Shown piece after piece: positions 1 to 8,857 of a stretch of 64,000 nt of DNA. The notes under the pieces were generated by a model. It did no database searches and was not told where the DNA came from. It worked only from the letters and a program-made list of their open reading frames with translations. The stretch lies in the NCBI RefSeq assembly GCF_011074885.1, contig NC_054689.1, forward strand, positions 2,728,001 through 2,792,000. Direction: 5' to 3'. This DNA comes from Brettanomyces bruxellensis (lineage: Eukaryota > Ascomycota > Pichiomycetes > Pichiales > Pichiaceae). Within the stretch, counting starts at the first letter, position 1, and the number at the start of each line of letters is the position of its first letter. Both the position numbers and the translations under genes were made by a program.

Positions 1-278
1 CGGACCTGGTGAAGAATAGTGGGGAAACAGTGCAAGAGTCGCGTGTTTCGATGGAGAAAATGATGGAATGTGGCCAGCGTTTGGATCAAAAGCATATGTG
101 GTACCAGCTAGACGGTGTAAAGGATGAACTTCTAGCCGAAACATTGAGGTTCAATCTCAACAGGCTGGATTATATCAACGGAGGTGGAAAATTGAAGGGC
201 CGGGCCATGCTCAAGCGGATTGTGGAGAAGAGTGGCTCAGATGCAGACGTGAAGATAAGAAGGAGGAGGAGGAACTGA
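1..278 (+). CDS. C-terminal fragment of an unrecognised protein
   Basis: An open frame runs in from the left edge and stops at 276-278; no start is visible, so the gene is 5' partial. About 92 residues are present. The segment is hydrophilic and predicted helical, rich in Glu, Lys and Arg, with a central Trp-Tyr pair (HMWYQLDGVKDELL) and a basic tail of five consecutive arginines before the terminal Asn. I do not recognise the family. It is convergent with the leucine-rich-repeat gene at 506-3478, with about 230 bp between the stops. The basic tail could be a nuclear localisation signal, which is inference only. Confidence 0.6.
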   Translation, partial: DLVKNSGETVQESRVSMEKMMECGQRLDQKHMWYQLDGVKDELLAETLRFNLNRLDYINGGGKLKGRAMLKRIVEKSGSDADVKIRRRRRN

Positions 279-505
279 TTTGCTAAGCAATCAATGGAAG
301 TGTGTTTACAGAATCAAGTTTAGATATGAAGTGTGAAGCTGTGCTGCAGAAGGTGGAAGTACAGAATGAGGGGAAAAGATAAAAGCAGTAATCTTTTAGA
401 CGCCAAAAGCATGGAATTACAGCACTTTCCAACTATTAATATAAACTACTCTCTTCTACGCTCATCTCGTATTCATGCACTCTATTAATTAATATATACG
501 TTAAG

Positions 506-3478
506 CTATGCATTCATCTCGGCAACACTGGTCACACTTTGTGCCTCAACAGGCGACCTTGTAGTTATGGTCGTGGTATTTGTAATAATGGGGAGGGCAG
601 GAGACGCCACGGAAATGCGCGCTACCGGGTTCGAACCCTGGGTTCCTCCCCGGGAAGAATTCAAGCTTTTGGTTTTTCTTGAATTTTCTCTTGGCTCTTT
701 TTTCTCAGGTGGCGACGAGATCGAGATCTTGTCGAGCAAGCTGCTTAAAGTAGAGCTTCTGTTTGCGGCGGGCCGCTGGGAAAACAGCTTTTCCGGCGGA
801 GTAATGCTGCCGGAACTCGAGGTATTAATCGCGTTTGGGTTTGGCGCAAGTACCTGGATGGTGTACGGATGTTGGTGTTGATCCTTGGTCCGTTTCTGCC
901 TTATCTCGTGCATTATCTCGTTATTTTGCAGTTGCCCACGCTTTAACTCATGCTTTGTTTCATTCTTTGTTTCATTCTTTGTTTCATTCTTTGTTTCATG
1001 CTTTGTTTCATGCTTTGTTTCATGCTTTACTTCATGCTTTTCCTGCTTTACTTCATGCTTTTCCTGCTTTACTTCATGCTTTTCCTGCTTCTTCTCATAC
1101 TTTACTTCATGCTTCTTCTCCTGATTAGATGAATGTCTATGTTTCTGGGGCAATGGCAGCACCTGGCTCTGCAACGTTTTACCCAATTTGTTAGTGTCCG
1201 TAGGAATAGAATTTCTACTCTTTCCGTCTTCGAGACGATCTGTGCTTTGAAGATTTGTACGCAAGGAAACCGCATTTTCGGACTGCAAGTGACCATTGTG
1301 TGCTTTTCGCATATCCAAAGGCTTGCCGGGCCCCTTACCAGAAGGAGCATCCCTGGTTTCGGCATCTGCACGTTTGCCAACCTCGGTCTCTGCTTTGGTC
1401 TTCATCACAGTCTCCTTATTGCCAATACTGGACACTTTAGCAGCCATTTTGTCAATGATGCTGGCATCCAAAAACTTGCACAAGTTGAGCCGGGCCTTCT
1501 TTCTGTCCATGAGCATCCTACTCTCAAAGATTCCAGGCCGGGAACCGTCAATCCTGACATCGTTCTTGTAGTCAACACCGTTAAATAGATCAAACAGCTC
1601 GATCCGGTAGCCCCTGCTTGCAGAAACCGGATTTCCAGACACGTATATTGACTTAAGCCGCACCTGTTCGTTGTCTATGAGTAGCAACGGCTTTAGATCG
1701 GCTACCCGGGCCAGTCTGTTCTGCCTGAGGTCGATTTTCTCAAGTGCCGCAAGCTGCTCGAGCGATTTTAAGTCTGTGATCTTGTTTCCGCGTAGATTTA
1801 CAATCGCCAACTTGTGCATATTGTCCGGCATTCCACGGGTGGACGAAAGCTGGTTGAAGGACAGGTTTAGTGACTTCAAGTGAGAGAGTTTGGAAAGTGC
1901 ATCGGTGGGAATTTCCGTCAAGCGGTTAAAGGACAAGTCTAGCGAAGAGAGATCCGCAAGATTCTCAAAGCACCAGCCAGACAGCTTCGAGATCCTATTT
2001 CCGGTGAAGGAAAGATGCCTGAGGAGCCGCCAGCAGCTTGGGTCCTGCGACATCGAACGCCTTTCGGCCTCGGCGAAGTCCAAACTGCCGTCTGCCGAAA
2101 GAGGAAGCGAAACCGACGAGTTTGCATTTGCCGATTTTTCCGCCGCCACGTCTGGGAGGGCGGGTTTCCTGTATGTGTCGCTCAAGACGGAGTTGGAGCG
2201 CGCGGAGCGCCTGTGCCTGGATGGCGCCGGGTAGTAGAAGTAGGGTCTCCTCTGTGGCGCAGCCTCTGTGGTTGCCGCAGCCTGCGCACTGGCGCCTGCG
2301 CCCGCACCTGCAGCTGTGGTTGAACCGCACCCATCCGCTGCACCCCCTACGCTGCATACGCTACCGGCGCCCACTGACGCCGCCGGCCGGTGCATCCGCG
2401 GACTCGAATAGTACACTGTAGGGATCGAAGTCGACAACGCAGACCCACTGGATCCCGCTAACTTCGGCCCCGGGTAAATCTTCGGCGATGAAACAGACTT
2501 CCGGTGTCTTTTCAGCGCGGAAAGCGACATTATGTCGGCCGGCTCGTCGAAAACAGCAGAGTCGGCGCTGCCGGCGCCAAGCGCACCTCCTGGCGCACCG
2601 GCGGCCCGCTTCTCCGCATCGTCCTCCACCAAGCGCACGAGCACATCGGCCGGATCCGTCAGCCCTGCACGCTTAATCACCAAATACCGAATACTGCCGC
2701 TCAGTGTGTCCCACCCAAAGACCTCCTTCGGGTCGATTTCGCAGATTTCAAGCACCACCAAGTTGTGGAAAACGTCGATCGGCGTCGCCGTCTCAAACGG
2801 GTACTCCTCGTGACCCTTTATCAGTTTTGCCTTGGGGTCGTTTGCCAATCGGAGGCATGGAATCTTCGAGAACGCTGAGTATAGGTATTGGAGATCCGTT
2901 GCAATGTTGTCGTAGTGCCGTGACGACGAGCTGAGGCTGTTCCAGAGTGCAGAGACACTGGACATGACGCTCTTAACGCTGGACATCGAGTGAATCGACT
3001 GCGCATCTGACGGCATCAGCTTCTTGCGCTGGAATTCGCTGAGAAACGACACGTAATTTCCGGGCGTCTCCGAGTCGATGTTGTCGAGGCGCACGTTCAT
3101 GGGCCCGACGTCGATGCCGAGGTCCTGAAAGCGACCTAGGAGGAAGTATAGATGGTGTAGAGACATGGAAAGACGGACAGGTTTTGTGATGCGCATGGCT
3201 GGCTGCCGCTGCTGGCGCTGCTGCGCCTGCGCCGTGCTATGTCCCTCCTGGCCGTGTGCGCCAGCTGCGCCAACTGCGCCATGCTGTCCCGCCGCACCTG
3301 CGCCATTAGCGCCGTTGGCGCCTCCACCGCCTTTCTTCTGCGCATGCCGCCTGCGCTGCCGCGTCGACCGCTTGTACGCCAGAAGCGCATTCGCCAACTG
3401 TCTCTCGTGCGACCGGATGAACGCCGCTAGGTTGTGGATGTATGCATCGCCATCGCAAGTATCCTTAGTTGTTGCCAT
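506..3478 (-). CDS. Leucine-rich-repeat protein with disordered arms
   Basis: A 990-residue protein starting at an ATG in GCCATGGCA context. The N-terminal ~60 residues are followed by a low-complexity Gly/Ala stretch and then a conserved-looking segment (HHLYFLLGRFQDLGIDVGP). Roughly residues 485-620 hold about five leucine-rich repeats of the LxxLxLSxNxL type (LSSLDLSFNRL, LKSLNLSFNQL, LAIVNLRGNKI, LEKIDLRQNRL), capped by YVSGNPVSASRGYRIELFDLF. The layout resembles fungal LRR proteins of unknown or signalling-scaffold role; Sog2-type and nischarin-like proteins share the fold, but I cannot assign one. The C-terminal third is disordered and carries Lys/His/Glu tetra- and pentapeptide repeats, listed separately. 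Codon use is GC-rich at the 5' end of the gene. Confidence 0.8.
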   Translation of the reverse strand: MATTKDTCDGDAYIHNLAAFIRSHERQLANALLAYKRSTRQRRRHAQKKGGGGANGANGAGAAGQHGAVGAAGAHGQEGHSTAQAQQRQQRQPAMRITKPVRLSMSLHHLYFLLGRFQDLGIDVGPMNVRLDNIDSETPGNYVSFLSEFQRKKLMPSDAQSIHSMSSVKSVMSSVSALWNSLSSSSRHYDNIATDLQYLYSAFSKIPCLRLANDPKAKLIKGHEEYPFETATPIDVFHNLVVLEICEIDPKEVFGWDTLSGSIRYLVIKRAGLTDPADVLVRLVEDDAEKRAAGAPGGALGAGSADSAVFDEPADIMSLSALKRHRKSVSSPKIYPGPKLAGSSGSALSTSIPTVYYSSPRMHRPAASVGAGSVCSVGGAADGCGSTTAAGAGAGASAQAAATTEAAPQRRPYFYYPAPSRHRRSARSNSVLSDTYRKPALPDVAAEKSANANSSVSLPLSADGSLDFAEAERRSMSQDPSCWRLLRHLSFTGNRISKLSGWCFENLADLSSLDLSFNRLTEIPTDALSKLSHLKSLNLSFNQLSSTRGMPDNMHKLAIVNLRGNKITDLKSLEQLAALEKIDLRQNRLARVADLKPLLLIDNEQVRLKSIYVSGNPVSASRGYRIELFDLFNGVDYKNDVRIDGSRPGIFESRMLMDRKKARLNLCKFLDASIIDKMAAKVSSIGNKETVMKTKAETEVGKRADAETRDAPSGKGPGKPLDMRKAHNGHLQSENAVSLRTNLQSTDRLEDGKSRNSIPTDTNKLGKTLQSQVLPLPQKHRHSSNQEKKHEVKYEKKQEKHEVKQEKHEVKQEKHEVKHETKHETKHETKNETKNETKNETKHELKRGQLQNNEIMHEIRQKRTKDQHQHPYTIQVLAPNPNAINTSSSGSITPPEKLFSQRPAANRSSTLSSLLDKISISSPPEKKEPRENSRKTKSLNSSRGGTQGSNPVARISVASPALPIITNTTTITTRSPVEAQSVTSVAEMNA
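949..1130 (-). repeat. Coding minisatellite: KHEVK/KHETK/KNETK repeats
   Basis: Inside the LRR gene the DNA is a run of 12-18 bp tandem units (on the + strand, variations on TTTCATTCTTTG and TTCATGCTTTTCCTGCT). In the coding frame they give about a dozen units of the type KHEVKQE, then KHET and KNET, near residues 785-845. The product is a highly charged, probably disordered or single-helix linker. Unit number is likely to vary between strains. Confidence 0.85.
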
Positions 3479-3740
3479 GGCTATATTTGGGGAAAGCAGA
3501 CTAGTTGTCGCTTCACCTGAAAAAAAAAGACGCTTTCACCTATTGAATTGGTGCTCAAGCAGGAATTTATTCACGTAGCGCGCTTTAGATGTGCAGCCTG
3601 AAAAGAAATAAACAAGATAATGAGTGCCGGGCCAGCCCTTAACAAGTTATTCACAAAGCAAAGTAAATACCTGAGGCTATATATATGTATATTATCGATA
3701 AACTGAAGTGTTAGGCACGGAAAAGCCTGTGCTTTGCACA

Positions 3741-5130
3741 ATGTCGTGGTTTAATGTGGTAAGTACTACAAGAATGAAGTGTAAAATGTGGGGTGTGGGA
3801 GGAAGGGATGGGAAGACAAGAAAGTAGAATTTGTAAAGCTTGTATTTCAAGAATAAACAGTCCGACAATCCATCATCCTCGAAAAAAAATTAAAAAAAAA
3901 ATAAAATAAAATAAAATAAAATAAAAATAAAAATAAGGAAGAATAAAAGAACGAATCCTGAAAGTGACAACAAAAAAAGAATAATAGCAAAAATTAGGGA
4001 ATAAAATGATATGATTCAGAGTTGCAGGTGCAAGTGAAAATGAGGAATCTATTTAGAATGTGCCGCGGGTCAATCGAGGCGGAAACAAAAAAAAAAAAAA
4101 TTGTAATAATAGAGTGGAGTAATAAATTATAAATAAACAAATGAATAAAAATAACATGAGCTAAGCAAAATTGAGAAAATTGAAGATCAGATTGTGTGGA
4201 ATAACTCGCAAAGGGGTCCTTACAAATTTGGGAATTGATTTAGGAGACGTTGCAGATAAAGGAAGGGGTCAAAAACACAACCATAGACAAATGTGCAATG
4301 ATAGCAGTTATGATGTAATTGGAACACATGTTAAGTGCAGTGCGTAAGATTATCTTTACATATTTTTTGTGTGTTCTTGGCGATGATAGTAACAGGGACA
4401 TAATAATTGGGATGAATTAACAACATAACTATTTCATTACAACATGATTTGGTATAAACTTTATTTCCCATTTACTGTAATGACTCTATTTTCTCTATTT
4501 TATTACTCTACTTTAATTACTCTTTTATTTACTCTATTCTATTTACTTCATTTATAATTTACTCCAACCACCAACACAACCTCCATTCTCCGATGGCAGC
4601 TTTGCTATGTAACCAAATTGAACTTACTTCCTGCTATTATTTATATATTGGTATTAGGCGTTTCGGCGTGCATAGAGGATTTTTAAGTAAATATCAAGTA
4701 AGCTTTGTCAGTATAGATCAAATATTAAAATACTGACTTAGGGATTAATGCAGGTAAAAGGAGTCACGGAAGACCGAATGAACTTGAATCAAAAAAAAAT
4801 AAGGAGTCGGAAAAAATTCAGTTGTCAAAACGCGGTTTGGCGTCTAGCTCGGATTATCTCGAAACCCATATTTTAATCACACTGCAAATAGTCATTTGGC
4901 AGATAGGAGTCGGCATCAGCTGCTTTTTCTCAGCAGTCCGAAATCTGCTATTTTCTTCACTCCTCTTTACAGTTTGACCCTTTAAAGGGTCTATTCTCGT
5001 TCTGCAGGCATATTTAAGCAAAGCCGTTCATCGAGATCATAAACAGACCATTCTGGAGGAATGCAATTTCTCTAAGGCTTTGATTAAAAGGCAGCGTCAT
5101 ATTTTGGATATGTACCACCTGCCTGTTTGA
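3741..5130 (+). CDS. Speculative two-exon micro-protein (3741-3758 + 5011-5130)
   Basis: Joining ATG TCG TGG TTT AAT GTG at 3741-3758 (before GTAAGT) to the open segment 5011-5130 (after TTCTGCAG) keeps frame and gives 46 residues: MSWFNV followed by AYLSKAVHRDHKQTILEECN and a further 20 residues ending in YHLPV. In favour are a TATA-like tract about 50 bp upstream, an exact 5' splice consensus and plausible amino-acid composition. Against are an unusually long intron (1252 bp), no good TACTAAC-type branch site near the acceptor, and no family I recognise. A shorter alternative upstream exon (ATG at 4593, GTAAGC at 4698) also joins in frame, which shows how permissive such models are. Confidence 0.15.
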
Positions 5131-5255
5131 TGAAGCTTATAGCTGTTTAAAGAATACAGATATTCACCTTCGTATTTAAGCTGTTTCTGTATATCTTTTT
5201 GGTTTTATCTTTTCTCATCTCCTGTTTCTTTCTATCTTACTTCTTTTCCTTTTAC

Positions 5256-5393
5256 CTTTCTCTCTTCCTTAACCTTCCTTTCTCTCTTCCTGAACCTTCC
5301 TTTCTCTCTTCCTTAACCTTCCTTTCTCTCTTCCTTAAACTTCCTTTCTCTCTTCCTTAACCTTCCTTTCTCTCTTCCTTTTTCTCTTCCTTT
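5256..5393. repeat. 22 bp CT-rich minisatellite, six copies
   Basis: Six head-to-tail copies of a 22 bp unit that begins CTTTCTCTCTTCCTTAACC, with single-base variants (CTTGAACC, CTTAAACT); the last copy degenerates into CTTTTTCTC. It lies about 180 bp beyond the stop of the serine-rich gene at 5574-6593. The strict pyrimidine strand asymmetry is notable. Confidence 0.85.
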
Positions 5394-5573
5394 CTGTTCT
5401 CATCAATAAAAGCGTGTGTCATCAAATCGGGTATTCCAAATATTATTGGTATCACATACAGCGTTCACATACAACATTCATATCTCCCACGCTTGCATCA
5501 ATACAAATTTCGTCATTCATATCTCCCACACTTCCATCAATACAACATTCGCACCTCATCAACCAATTCAAAC

Positions 5574-6593
5574 TCACGATTTTATGCTCACCGACGAATG
5601 CGACTCCTGCTCAGCGCCGTTCGCGCTCAAATTCCCACCTATACTCCCCGCACCGCTCATGCTGCGCCCATTAAGCGACCCAGCTGCGGGCGAAGTGCTG
5701 CCCGCGATGCGCTCCAAAATGCTGGCGGGCGCTATTGCCGTTGTTGAAGCATTTGTGTCGATGCTCCTGCGCCGGCGCCGGCTCTTAATTGAGCTTGCGA
5801 GTGTCACCATTGAAGCAGCATCCTGGGCAAACTTCCTGGGCACGGCTGGCGCCTTCAACGAGTCCGAATTCGCAGCGGACTGCTGCTGGACGACCGACTC
5901 GGCCGTGTACTCGCTGGAAGCGGGGCCGAAACTCCGATAATCGGACACTCGGTCATAATTATCGTCCTCAAAAGACCCAACACGGTCCACATCGAGCTCT
6001 GACGGCTGAACTGAGTACAACGGCTTGTTGCTGAAGGTATCGGAGAAGCCCGAGGGCTCGCTGTTACTCATCAGGCTGCTGATCTCGCTCATCCGTGCAC
6101 CGATGTTGGCCGTTCTTCCTGATTTTATCGATTTCACCGATGCCGCCACCGACAACTTGTCGTCGCCCGTGAAATTCGACCTGCACTCCTCCTTACTTAA
6201 CCCGCTCACCGCGCTCCGGCTGTCCGCCAACGGGTAGCCGGCCCCCGTGCGATTTGTGCTCGTTGTTTTTCCCCCATCGGCACCCTTCGCGTGCAGTGTG
6301 CCCTCCTCGTGCCTTCCGGAGGCACTGAACCTTCTAGAAAATGACCGGTGGGCCGAGTCGTGCCTTTTCTCCTCCCCACCCCGGTTGTTGTTCATCAACT
6401 TCTTCATCCACGAAAATCTCCCTTTTGGTTGCCCTTCAATCTGGCTCACGTGCTCGTGATTCGCCACATTCCTACCCCCATTACTGTGCTCCTTGTGGTG
6501 GAGATGCGTGTGGCTGTGAGAAACAGGTCTTCCTTGTTCCTGGCCTGAAATTGGTGCTTGTGTCTGCGTTGCTGTCATTTCAGATGAATCCAT
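5574..6593 (-). CDS. Serine-rich disordered fungal protein
   Basis: A 339-residue protein with an ATG start. It is rich in Ser, Arg, Asn and Ala and has no predicted membrane segment or globular domain. Features are a His-rich N-terminal patch (SHSHTHLHHKEH), a basic RFSWMKKLMNNN segment near residues 58-70, MSEISSLMSNSEPSGFSDTF mid-protein, and a motif-like block around 258-285 (ASMVTLASS, RRRRRSIDTNASTTAI, PASILERI). Such short blocks in a disordered context resemble conserved fungal proteins of unknown function, possibly phosphorylated adaptors; a distant link to YHR097C/Pal1-type proteins is only an impression. It is the only gene between two repeat-bearing gaps. Confidence 0.75.
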   Translation of the reverse strand: MDSSEMTATQTQAPISGQEQGRPVSHSHTHLHHKEHSNGGRNVANHEHVSQIEGQPKGRFSWMKKLMNNNRGGEEKRHDSAHRSFSRRFSASGRHEEGTLHAKGADGGKTTSTNRTGAGYPLADSRSAVSGLSKEECRSNFTGDDKLSVAASVKSIKSGRTANIGARMSEISSLMSNSEPSGFSDTFSNKPLYSVQPSELDVDRVGSFEDDNYDRVSDYRSFGPASSEYTAESVVQQQSAANSDSLKAPAVPRKFAQDAASMVTLASSIKSRRRRRSIDTNASTTAIAPASILERIAGSTSPAAGSLNGRSMSGAGSIGGNLSANGAEQESHSSVSIKS

Positions 6594-7446
6594 GTATCAT
6601 ATAATCTTGTGTGTAGAAGTGATCTCAAGAAACTTGGCTATCCCAACAATACACTAGAATCTCTGGCAATGTATTCGGCTGTATTTGGCTGCCTATATGA
6701 AATGACGAAAAACTGAATAATAATTGTTGTTTCGTTTAAGAGAGTGCAAACCAGAAGTGTTAAGGGATGCACAAGAAAAAAAGAGGGTATGGAATGATCC
6801 TAGATAATTGAGGGGGGAGAAAAATAAATAGGTAAAATAAATAAAATAAAATAAATAACTAGAATGAAATAAAATATTATAAATGACAAAAGAAAAGATA
6901 AAATCAAATTAATAAGGTACAAAAATAAAATCATAAAATACCAGCATCAGCATAAAATGAATAACGAAGAAAAAACTTGCTACACGAGCAATGAATAGGA
7001 AGCACACAATAATCCTTAGATAGGAAACCTACACAATACAGCATATAGATAATTTGTGGATGCCGATGGATAAAAAGATGTTGGACAAAATTTATCGATA
7101 TTTACCGTATTGCTGGAAAAAGGAAAGTAAAATCCGCGTGATGACACAAGGCGAAGTTACGGCCCGCGGCTCAAACGTCATACTTAGTGCTTTTTGCCGA
7201 ATAATGCGAAAAGGAGGGGTATCAATTTTAGCACTCTCATAAATGATATCAATCGACATCTTTCGCTTCCTTTCGTTTTTCCCCCATTATTTCCCCTATT
7301 TTTTTTGGTGCAATTATAAAAGCAGAAAGAATCCTCTTTTGCCAATTTGCATCTTTCCACTTTTTCCATTTCTACATAAACCATTTCTCCCTATTTTTTT
7401 TTCAATTCAAGCTCATTGGAATTAGCATAAACAGCAATAAACAACA
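6594..7446. other. AT-rich promoter interval
   Basis: A head-to-head interval between the serine-rich gene (minus) and the SNA-type gene (plus). It contains an AAATAAAATAAA-type run near 6820-6900 and poly-T tracts near 7280-7400, including TTTTTTTTGG and CTATTTTTTTTTC upstream of the 7447 start. Short open frames here look like chance. No RNA gene seen. Confidence 0.5.
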
Positions 7447-7962
7447 ATGCCAGAACAGCGACCCGTCAGAATACACGACCACCGATTTGCCGGTAGATAT
7501 TTTACAACTTCAGATATATTATTGGTGTTGGCAGCACTAGTATGTCCACCATTAGCAACAGGTCTTCAAAAGGGCTTTGGAAAGGAGCTTGCAATATGTT
7601 TTTTCCTCACAGTTCTTGCCCAGCTTCCTGGCTTTTTCTATGCCGTCTACCTCATATGGGATTCCGGCTTACAATCTCCTGATTACTATGTTATACCAGC
7701 TGCTGATATTGAATCTCTACCACAGTTACCTGCTAAAGATGGTCCTTCGTCAAAAACTCCACTTGCAACTGATCCAAAGAAGCCTTTTAAGGATGAACCT
7801 GCAGCAGAGAGTGGCTCTTCTGCTGATGTTGCCAATAATTCTGCCACTGTTGGCTCTTCATCTTCTCCGCAGCCTCAAAAGAGTGCACAGCCTCCTTCCT
7901 ATGAGGAAGCTACAAAAGCAGGCAATACCCCACGGGTTGGTGACTTCAAAGTGCAGAAATAA
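7447..7962 (+). CDS. Pmp3/UPF0057 membrane protein, SNA3/SNA4 type
   Basis: A 171-residue protein beginning at ATG 7447. The N-terminal ~75 residues match the Pmp3/UPF0057 pattern: a first membrane segment SDILLVLAALVCPPLATGLQ with the characteristic PP pair, a short loop (KGFGKE), and a second segment ICFFLTVLAQLPGFFYAVYL. A long Pro/Ser/Lys-rich cytosolic tail follows, ending in a QPPSYEEA motif near residues 148-155. Yeast Sna3 and Sna4 share this layout, and their PPxY motif binds the ubiquitin ligase Rsp5 for sorting into multivesicular bodies and the vacuole. The PPSY here suggests the same route. Which paralogue it represents cannot be decided. It lies tandem to SOF1. Confidence 0.85.
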   Translation: MPEQRPVRIHDHRFAGRYFTTSDILLVLAALVCPPLATGLQKGFGKELAICFFLTVLAQLPGFFYAVYLIWDSGLQSPDYYVIPAADIESLPQLPAKDGPSSKTPLATDPKKPFKDEPAAESGSSADVANNSATVGSSSSPQPQKSAQPPSYEEATKAGNTPRVGDFKVQK

Positions 7963-8857
7963 GCTTTTTCTGCTGTTATTTGTCATTTCCCGGTAATTAA
8001 TTGGTCCGTACCTTCATACACTGCATCTTTACTCCGCATATCTACACGAGAAGTTGATATGTCGGCATAATTCTCAATCCATAAATACATTACACTGAAT
8101 TAAAGCATCTTATCATTTTGGTAAACTGTAGAGTAAATTCAATCTAATTTGTGCAATTTGTGACTATTGGTATCTAATCAGCGAGTGCTTGTTTTAATTC
8201 AAGCAGGATTGCTTATTTTCTTTTGTTGTTGCTAATTAAACCGAATCAATCGATATATTTTAATATGGAATTTACAGTGTTGAATTTGAAGTAGTGGAAT
8301 TGAAATCATTTGGATATAAAGCAGTTGAATTTAAAGTATCCAAATTTGAAGCACTTGAATTTCAAGTATTTGAATTTAAAGTATTTGAATTTCAAGTATT
8401 TGAATTTGAAGCACTTGAATTTAAAGTATTTGAATTCCCTGAAATAGTTTAGCTAATTGTCTCCTTCCCCATACTGCTGACGTAATTCTCACAAGCAAAG
8501 CTGGAAACTATCAAATCACTGAAAATCATTGGAGATGCTGCGTACCTTATACAGCCGTTATATGTTTGTATATTATCCTTGACTTCGTAGTTTAACTTGC
8601 TAATAAATATATTTTTTGGCCTTGAATATGTTATGAACTGTGTGGTTTGGTAATTTGCAGTATAATTTGAAGGTGAGACGGCATCAAAGAAAGAAGCAAA
8701 AAAAAAAAAAAAAATTATTAGATTAAAATTGCATCTGGAAAATTTTTTTGGTATTTTTTATCCTTATCTCAAGCTTGTACATCCTAATCTACTTGCTCCA
8801 ATTGTCCAAGCAGTATTACATTTAAACCCATAAAATTTGCACACAAACAGGTGGAGA
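7963..8857. other. Intergenic interval with a GAATTT-type repeat
   Basis: This 0.9 kb interval holds the 3' flank of the SNA-type gene, a degenerate tandem repeat at 8278-8440 and an A14 run at 8701-8714. An RRPE-like GGAAAATTTTTTTG lies at 8737-8750, about 110 bp upstream of the SOF1 start. No additional gene is supported. Confidence 0.5.
8278..8440. repeat. Degenerate TTTGAATTTxAAGTA tandem repeat
   Basis: About ten imperfect units of 14-15 bp of the form TTTGAATTTCAAGTA or CTTGAATTTAAAGTA. GAATTT/TTTCAAG makes the tract partly self-complementary, and spacing drifts at the left end. It lies between two tandem genes and is clearly intergenic. Confidence 0.8.

Larger units (their letters stand above)
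3479..5573. other. Gene-poor 2.1 kb interval, possible spliced micro-gene
   Basis: No single-exon gene is convincing here. It holds A-rich runs near 3883-3935, a T-rich stretch of degenerate TTTACTCTA-like units near 4490-4560, and a CT-rich minisatellite at 5256-5393. A TATA-like tract (3678-3692) precedes an ATG at 3741 that runs six codons into a consensus GTAAGT (3759). A 40-codon open segment after a TGCAG acceptor ends with TGA at 5128-5130. Whether these belong together is discussed in the findings. Confidence 0.5.

Noticed and set aside
626..642. GGGTTCGAACCCTGGG, resembling a tRNA B box
   Set aside because: It lies within the C-terminal coding part of the LRR gene, there is no A box or cloverleaf around it, and the codons read normally (Gly-Ser-Asn-Pro-Val).
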